A DNA stretch of 64,000 nt, taken from assembly GCA_963513935.1 (NCBI GenBank), contig OY740766.1, positions 4,060,001 to 4,124,000 on the forward strand. The letters are read 5' to 3'. Source of the DNA: Aphrophora alni. Taxonomy: Eukaryota; Arthropoda; Insecta; Hemiptera; Aphrophoridae. Positions within the stretch are counted from its first letter, which is position 1; every line of letters starts with the position of its first letter. Position numbers and translations under genes: made by a program. The notes under the pieces are model-generated. The model was not told the origin of the DNA, did no database searches, and saw only the letters and a list, made by a program, of their open reading frames with translations. Positions 58,073 through 64,000 of this stretch are shown here, in pieces.

Positions 58073-59074
58073 AACAGCTTAAAATGTGAAGGTGTCAAAA
58101 GGTTGACATGGAATCCAATACCTCATTAAGATTACATAATGGCTTACTGTACCGCCTCTATCTCATTAATGCTTATCAAGTGAATACAAGGTATTTTACC
58201 CTTTCAATCAAAGGAATCTAAAAGGTCGCCTGATATGAACAAATCACCTTGAAAGACCAATTTACATGTCAATACAACATAATTATGTTTTATATTATGA
58301 TACGAACCACCTGTAATTGCCTGTTACGATGGTTTTAACTATGGGTAATTAGGTTTATTGCGATGTAGTCGTTTTAACAGTTATCCGTTGACGTCATCAA
58401 TATATAGTTGTAGGAAAAAGTATAATAAAAAAATTTTTAATGGATACTCTAGGACTTGCTCTGTTGTTAAAACCAATTAGAACTTATCCTGGAAAAATAA
58501 TAAATACAATTTACTACAAAGTATAGTGTGTTTGAAAAGTTGCGATGGGTTATTCGTAATGTTAAAGAACCTAATCAGCCGTTATTTAGTTTTATTCATA
58601 TTTTAGTAAGCGTTGTTGTACCGTTGATTCGTATGGTTCATTTACGGATATAAATAAACACGACAAGCGTGTAAACGAACGTACAGTGAGTATTTGTTGT
58701 TTGTAAAAAAAAAGTTCAGTAACTTTTGTGCAACTTGTGTTTCATGAAGAACCTCCACATAAAAATGTAGTGAAATTTCCTCCTACTTTTTCGTATTTTT
58801 AAAAGGTTATATAGTGGAAGTTGTGTGTTTTTCTTTTCGCGAAAAAAAAAATATTAGAGTTAATATATCTCATTTTTGACCAAATTACGTAAAAATTAAT
58901 TATTTAGGTCATTTTCTGTCATTATTTGACGATACAAATTGTGCATCGATATACATACACACACGCGCGCACGCGCACGCACACACGCACACAAACAAAC
59001 ACACACACATAGATAGTATCTAAATATACAAAACGATTTACTAGGTTAGGTTTTATTTCATTCTCTTACATACA
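58073..59074. other. Non-coding stretch with an AC/GC microsatellite
   Basis: Alternating AC/GC run at about 58950-59008. No gene seen. Confidence 0.6.
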
Positions 59075-59222
59075 CAGGCTGGCTTACAGTGAGTAGTCTA
59101 CAGGTGAGATAAACCCACGGTTTATAGCTGGATCTACTTCTTTATCTCGTCATGGGTTAGATCCCTCGCTTTCATCTTTGCTGTCTCGTCTCTCAAGACT
59201 AACCTTTGTTCGCTTCCGACTT
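59075..59222 (-). repeat. Dispersed repeat, second copy of the 21999 family
   Basis: Minus strand QSRKRTKV, then KDESEGS, then an in-frame TGA; the sequence ends in CTACTCACTGTAAGCC. Overall order and spacing match 21999-22145. Confidence 0.55.
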
Positions 59223-60424
59223 TGAAGAATTGTTTTTCATTTTTTAAGGCTAGGGAAAGTTTGTCGCCTTCAACAAATAAATTAATAATAAATCTAATTG
59301 TCTGGACTATTTAGTAAACATTGGACTCTTACATTTAACCCATTGCTATAAGACAGGTCTGTCAACAATAGGGTACTTATGTGTACCAATCTGTACTAAA
59401 AGAAGAGAAGTCATCCAAGTTTACAGTCAACCTTGAACACGCTGCCAATGTAAATGATTTCATGTTTTTGTAGTTAATAAACATTTCATTATATCATGTA
59501 AGTGTATATCTCAACACTGTTCAAGGGTTGTATAATAACTATCATAGATACCAGGTTCTTGACACATCCTATCGTATAATTCCAAGTTATCAAAGGAAAT
59601 TTACTAGTATATTTATTTCTAAAAGGCCTTGTCCTAATTTGAAAAAATAAAATAAAAGAAAGACCAGATGGCAATGAATATCTAAATATGGTTATAATTA
59701 TCACTCGATACTGCAATGTTTTTACCAACTTTTAAAACGAAAATTGTTTCCATATGAACGGAAATCACCTTGATTTATAATTGCAGTGGTTCAAGGAAGA
59801 AGAAGAAGTAAACGGGGGGGAAAAAATAGTGACGCACTTGACATGTTTTTATTTACACCAGACTGTACTCAGTCAAGGTTAATCGTGCATTCTCTTTTTG
59901 GCGTTTCTTCGTTTAACCCGTTCTCACCGCACTTTCCATTTACGTGCGTGGGGAATCCCTCCGATTGATCTTCTTTAATTTTAACCTTGATGAGGTGGAA
60001 GTCATTACAGTGTTGTTTTACACGTCTATTATATTAAACGCTTATTGGTTATTTACGTTTGTTTTCGGGTGATTTTGTTTTAATTCATTGTGTTTTCGCC
60101 GCGAGGAAACTATTAAAAACTAATAAATATGTATAGGCTACGTTTGCTTAATGGTATTCAGACAGCTGACTGACCTTTCAAATAACAGGATTTCATATTT
60201 TTTGTTTTCTTTTTATATTGATTGGTTTAGACCTCATGATAGCGTAGAATTTAAAAAGGAAAATTTTCGTAATTTTAAATCCAATTAACAAGAAGTTTAA
60301 TCAAAACGAGTTTAGAGTTGTTAAATGTTTTAAATAAAATATTTGCTTTTCTGCGGTTCGATAGTACAATCGCTTTCAATTGAACGAATTAATGTCCATT
60401 TGATGTAAAAACATAAATTCGATT
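59223..60424. other. Non-coding stretch
   Basis: Nothing recognised. Confidence 0.5.
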
Positions 60425-60760
60425 TATTTTCGATATAGTGACCATGTAGGTTGATGCACTTTATCAGACTGCTTTAAAAAAATCCTTTGAAAAAATTAGA
60501 ACATTTCAAAATACATGTTTGTTTCACCAATCACTTCTTCGTTCAATGCTAGCCATTTCTTCGTGTTTGAACAGAGAATGAAGTCGGGAATGGGGCAAAA
60601 TTTGGAGAATAGGATGGACCAAGAAGCCGTTCATAGCGTAATTTAACAATTTTGACCATTGAAATTACACACGTGTGAGCCCCCTCCATTGAAATTGTCG
60701 TGGACAAAGGGGGTAGATTTTTTTGTTTAAAAAAATATTCTTTTACCAAGTGGGTTTTAT
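60425..60760 (-). pseudogene. mariner-like transposase C-terminal relic
   Basis: Minus strand HTCVISMVKIVKLRYERL then YSPNFAPFP (about 60670-60570) corresponds to the mariner stretch from the second to the third catalytic Asp. The expected S-P-D-x-x-P-S-D is changed at both Asp positions. About 110 nt further on, LIKCINLHGHYIE (about 60465-60428) is the typical C-terminus. Frameshifts lie between. It differs from the mariner at 25028, so two lineages are present. The N-terminal half was not identified upstream. Confidence 0.65.
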
Positions 60761-61189
60761 TTACTGTAAATTGGTCGAATAAAGAGTCATAAAAAGTGTC
60801 CTGTAATATCTTTTCTCATTTCTAGGTTTAAGAAGATTTTTTCAAGACAATCCCATAAATTTGTGACCATGACTTTTATTGTCGATGGAAGTGTTCATAC
60901 ATTTACTCGTTCTTCAGAAAAAATCCTCTGCTTTGACAGATGAGATTCCTTTTTATCTTTACTTTTAATTTACTTAGTAATATTCACACGCAAAAAATAG
61001 TAATTCATTATCACTTTTTCCACCGAAGAAAAATAACAATAATAGAAATTTATCAGATTTTCATCTCTGTAAACACTTTCTATTAGACAGATTAATAATA
61101 TGGCACGCGTGGAGATGAAATAAAATTTGTGATTTGAACATCATCTGTTATCAAAGTCCTTAATTAATCAAACACCTGTCCTATTTAAT
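60761..61189. other. Non-coding stretch
   Basis: May hide the rest of the mariner relic. Nothing identifiable. Confidence 0.4.
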
Positions 61190-61330
61190 TCTATTGCTCT
61201 AAATACTCCCACTCATGCCTGTCTTGAATTAAAGTCTGACTTTATTCCAGCTTCTTTTATTTCCCTCTCGAGTGATACTCGCCATGTAGTTCTCAATCTA
61301 TCCTCCTTCTCTATCCTTGAGGAACAGCAT
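61190..61330 (-). pseudogene. LINE ORF2 C-terminal fragment
   Basis: Minus strand RTTWRVSLEREIKEAGIKS (about 61293-61240) corresponds to the post-RT G-R-P-R-x-T-W-R...E-x-K block, also present intact in the LINE at 47176-47829. The rest is decayed. Confidence 0.5.
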
Positions 61331-63435
61331 ATCCTGGTTCCGTTTTACATTTTAAATACATAAGAATAACGTAAAGTATGAATTTAATTTACTTCTTCAG
61401 TAATTGTTGGAACATTATAATTGTTATGATTTTCGAAACAGATAAAAAAAAATTGTAGTTATCGGTTACTTTTAAAATATTACCAGTGACTTAAATTTAA
61501 CGTTATTTAGTTTATTGTTATTAGAACTGATAAAAATTTCTGAATTACTTCTGCATGTCCTTAATTAAAGTGTATGTTTACAAATTTAAAAGAAACCTGT
61601 TGAATGTTAATGCAATCACTCGTCATAATAAGGGTGTGTATCATTATCAAGATTTAATAGTAAATATAACAAAATTAACAACAACATTTACTTCTAATAA
61701 GACTGGATAAATGATTACGAACGATCTGGGTTTTAATGTTCGTATGTAGTTAAAAAACGTTCATATTAGAGCGCTCGTACTAGGTACTTCATATCTTCTT
61801 ATCGTCCTCATAATTTATATTAAAGTGTTGTTTCTACTCCTTGCGTACAATTCGTTATATCATATGTCCTTATCCATTTTGTGTATTTATTTGACCTATT
61901 TATTTCAAATGGTTTCAACATTTCATCAGAATTTCAAGTTTGGTCAGATAAATTGAAGCAACGTATAATGTTTTGAAAGAACGCTAAACGATTTTTGAAA
62001 GACTTCAAAATCGATATCAAATGTTCAGGATTTAGTGCAAGATCAAGAGTAGAGCTCAGCGAACTATTAATAGTTTATATACTCATCACTTTTACGTGAC
62101 ATACATACAGTCAATATGTCAAGAGTTTTGCTGCTTTCACTGAGTTGTTTTACTTTCTCCGTTTTCCGGTGAAATATTAAATGCAAGATTTTGTTTGTCT
62201 TGAGTGATTGTCTATAAATGTAAGAAATAACCAGGGAAGAAAAACAAACCAACTGTGATAAACCAACTCTATTAAACAAATGGTGAGAAAACAATGCATA
62301 AATTTTCCCACTTACCTCTTCATAAAAACCACCAAAAATCATTTAGATAGTTGTCTATCAAGAATTGCAAAAATGTATCATAACCTACTCAATTTCGCTT
62401 TAAAATGACGGCGAGCAAGGTTAATTTTTGTTTCTTACCAATTAATTATTCCTGAGGAGTAATATTTTTTTAATAAACTTGCGTTTTTATTCCTGGGTGT
62501 GAGTCAATAGATTTGACTATGAATTTAAATGAAATCGGTAGAGCCAATTTGAGAGCTTAAGTATTTCGTTATAGACATATGTTCGAATTTTTGACTTAAG
62601 GGGAACCTTTGAACCGGTATTTTTGGAGAGCCGACGACCAATACGTTCTATTTGTGAACTTAGAAGCTACAAGTGGACAAAAAATTGATCAAAATCATTA
62701 GAACCGAATTATAAAAAAAGAAGAAATAGACTGTAATTTTGTTAAAAAATAAAAATTCCAAGGTATTGCTAAAATAGCACCATATTCCATATTTGACTAG
62801 AATCAGTCCACTTATTTGTTCTGTAGAGACACATTACAGACAACAGATAGACATAATAAAACTACCCTTTCGTACCAAGAGACCTTAGACGGATGTATCC
62901 GTAAAAAAACACATTTAATATTTTGACACATTACTACGTACCCCTATAAGTTGTAAAATAAAATGTTGTTGCAGGAAATTACCACTACAGGTTTTTCCTG
63001 TGTCCAACAGATATTTACAGAAGGCAAATATCGGAGATTGTCTTATAACGATCCAACACTTTTCAACCATTTACTTGAAAAAAATAGAACATGCAATACA
63101 GAACAAAATGAACAATACAATAGAGTCATACTACCTATTAGTGATGTGGCATTATAAAATACAGTACATAGGATACATATTTTTGGTTTGTTTCTGAAAG
63201 GGAAGGTGAACAACAAACAACTCTAGAAGCCAACACGTTTAAAAGTCCATTCTCCTGAAAGTACAGCTCGCTCAAATAAGCCATGTGCGCGGATCTATAT
63301 AGTTTGTCTTCTGTCACTAGCACATACATACCATGTGTCCAAAAATTCCCACCCTCTCTTATTTTTTTAATTAAAGGAAATAGACAAATTTGCTCTGGGG
63401 AAAGTTTAGATAGCCAAAGGAGGAGTTTTTGAAGT
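61331..63435. other. AT-rich non-coding stretch
   Basis: The part at about 62600-62860 belongs to the degenerate ATCAAAATC dispersed repeat. Short frames at 62067-62342 and 63138-63440 are not recognisable. Confidence 0.5.
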
Positions 63436-64000
63436 ATCAAAATTTTTAACCCTTACCCCCAAAATGGGATAGTTTGGGGGTAAGTCAAGAATTTTAAATA
63501 GCAACCCATATTGAGTGATACATCATTTTAAAGGTCATTTCAAAATAAGAATAATGGCGCAAACCCATGTCTCTAAGTTCATGTTACCCAACATAGCGAC
63601 CAATCGAATTGTGAATGTTAACCTACAAACTCCGGTTGTTTTTATTACATTATAAACTGCTCTATGTTGGTTAAATGATGGCAAGAGCTTTACCTTGTTT
63701 TTTTAGCTCATACTAAGTTCTTGAAATGGCTACCATTTACTTTTTGGCAGAAATAGATTCTGGACTCAAAAGCATGTTGTACATTTCGTAACATTTCCGG
63801 TCTAATTATTAACGTAAAATTCACAATTCGATTAGTCTCTATGTTGGGTAGGATGAACTTAGAGACCTCTGGTTTGCACCATTATTCTTATTTTGAAAAG
63901 ACCTTTAAAATGAGGTATCACTCAATAGGGTTTGCTATTTAAAATTCTTGACTTACCCCCAAACTACCCCATTTCGGGGGCAAGGGTTGAAAATTTTGAT
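63436..64000. mobile_element. Foldback-type element with about 190-bp terminal inverted repeats
   Basis: The left arm (63436-63622) starts ATCAAAATTTTTAACCC. The right arm (63809-64000) ends with the complement, AAAATTTTGAT, exactly at the window edge. Conserved landmarks inside both arms include GGGGGTAAG, TCAAGAATTTTAAATAGCAA and CAATCGAATTGTGAAT. The middle 186 bp is unique. The right flank lies beyond the window, so the target duplication cannot be judged. No transposase frame. Confidence 0.85.

Overview
The window looks like a stretch of gene-poor, AT-rich nuclear DNA from an insect. Three things point there: interstitial arrays of the insect telomere pentamer TTAGG, decayed insect-type transposons (mariner, jockey-like LINE, piggyBac-like TTAA element), and many AT, CT and AC microsatellites. 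I cannot name the species. I found no convincing complete host gene, rRNA or functional tRNA. The only host-type coding candidate is a 57-codon ORF at 39561-39734 on the minus strand, at low confidence. Everything else I can identify is mobile-element debris, inverted repeats or satellite DNA.

Layout. At 1-9 kb there are microsatellites, a tRNA-like SINE head, a canonical-looking hammerhead ribozyme motif (2461-2513), a 216-bp tandem dimer (4045-4476), an inverted repeat (4992-5238), a decayed DDE transposon (5910-7268) and a TTAA-flanked piggyBac-like element (7607-9017). At 11-24 kb there are two long palindromes (11778-11969 and 14330-14617), a long CT microsatellite, and a jockey-type LINE remnant (minus, 15080-16190) lying between two direct repeats. 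Further ribozyme-bearing repeats and a LINE tail (22790-23060) follow. At 25-33 kb a mariner transposase pseudogene is followed at once by a head-to-head ribozyme palindrome (25856-26125). Then come four non-autonomous elements with terminal inverted repeats (27327, 28314, 29330 and 30020) and another ribozyme palindrome (32362-32516). The 33-41 kb stretch is AT-rich and nearly featureless. The 41.5-46 kb stretch is a satellite neighbourhood: TTAGG-derived arrays, a 52-bp ACGT-rich satellite and a composite satellite with TTAGG spacers. At 47 kb lies a 5'-truncated LINE with perfect 14-bp target-site duplications. At 50-53 kb there is another LINE remnant and a 51-bp satellite that is open in several frames on both strands. 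At 56-64 kb there is a 418-bp TIR element, a TTAGG array, mariner and LINE remnants and a long-armed foldback element at the window end.

The most notable system is a scattered set of about a dozen sequences with type-I hammerhead ribozyme architecture (CTGANGA, stem II, GAAAC, mini stem III with GTH, and stem I pairing on both flanks). Several sit inside palindromes or a tandem dimer. This resembles what is known of Penelope-like elements and metazoan retrozymes, but I see no Penelope reverse transcriptase here, so they would be non-autonomous. Ribozyme activity is inferred from sequence only. The motif carries one extra unpaired base before stem II in nearly all copies, which must be tested.
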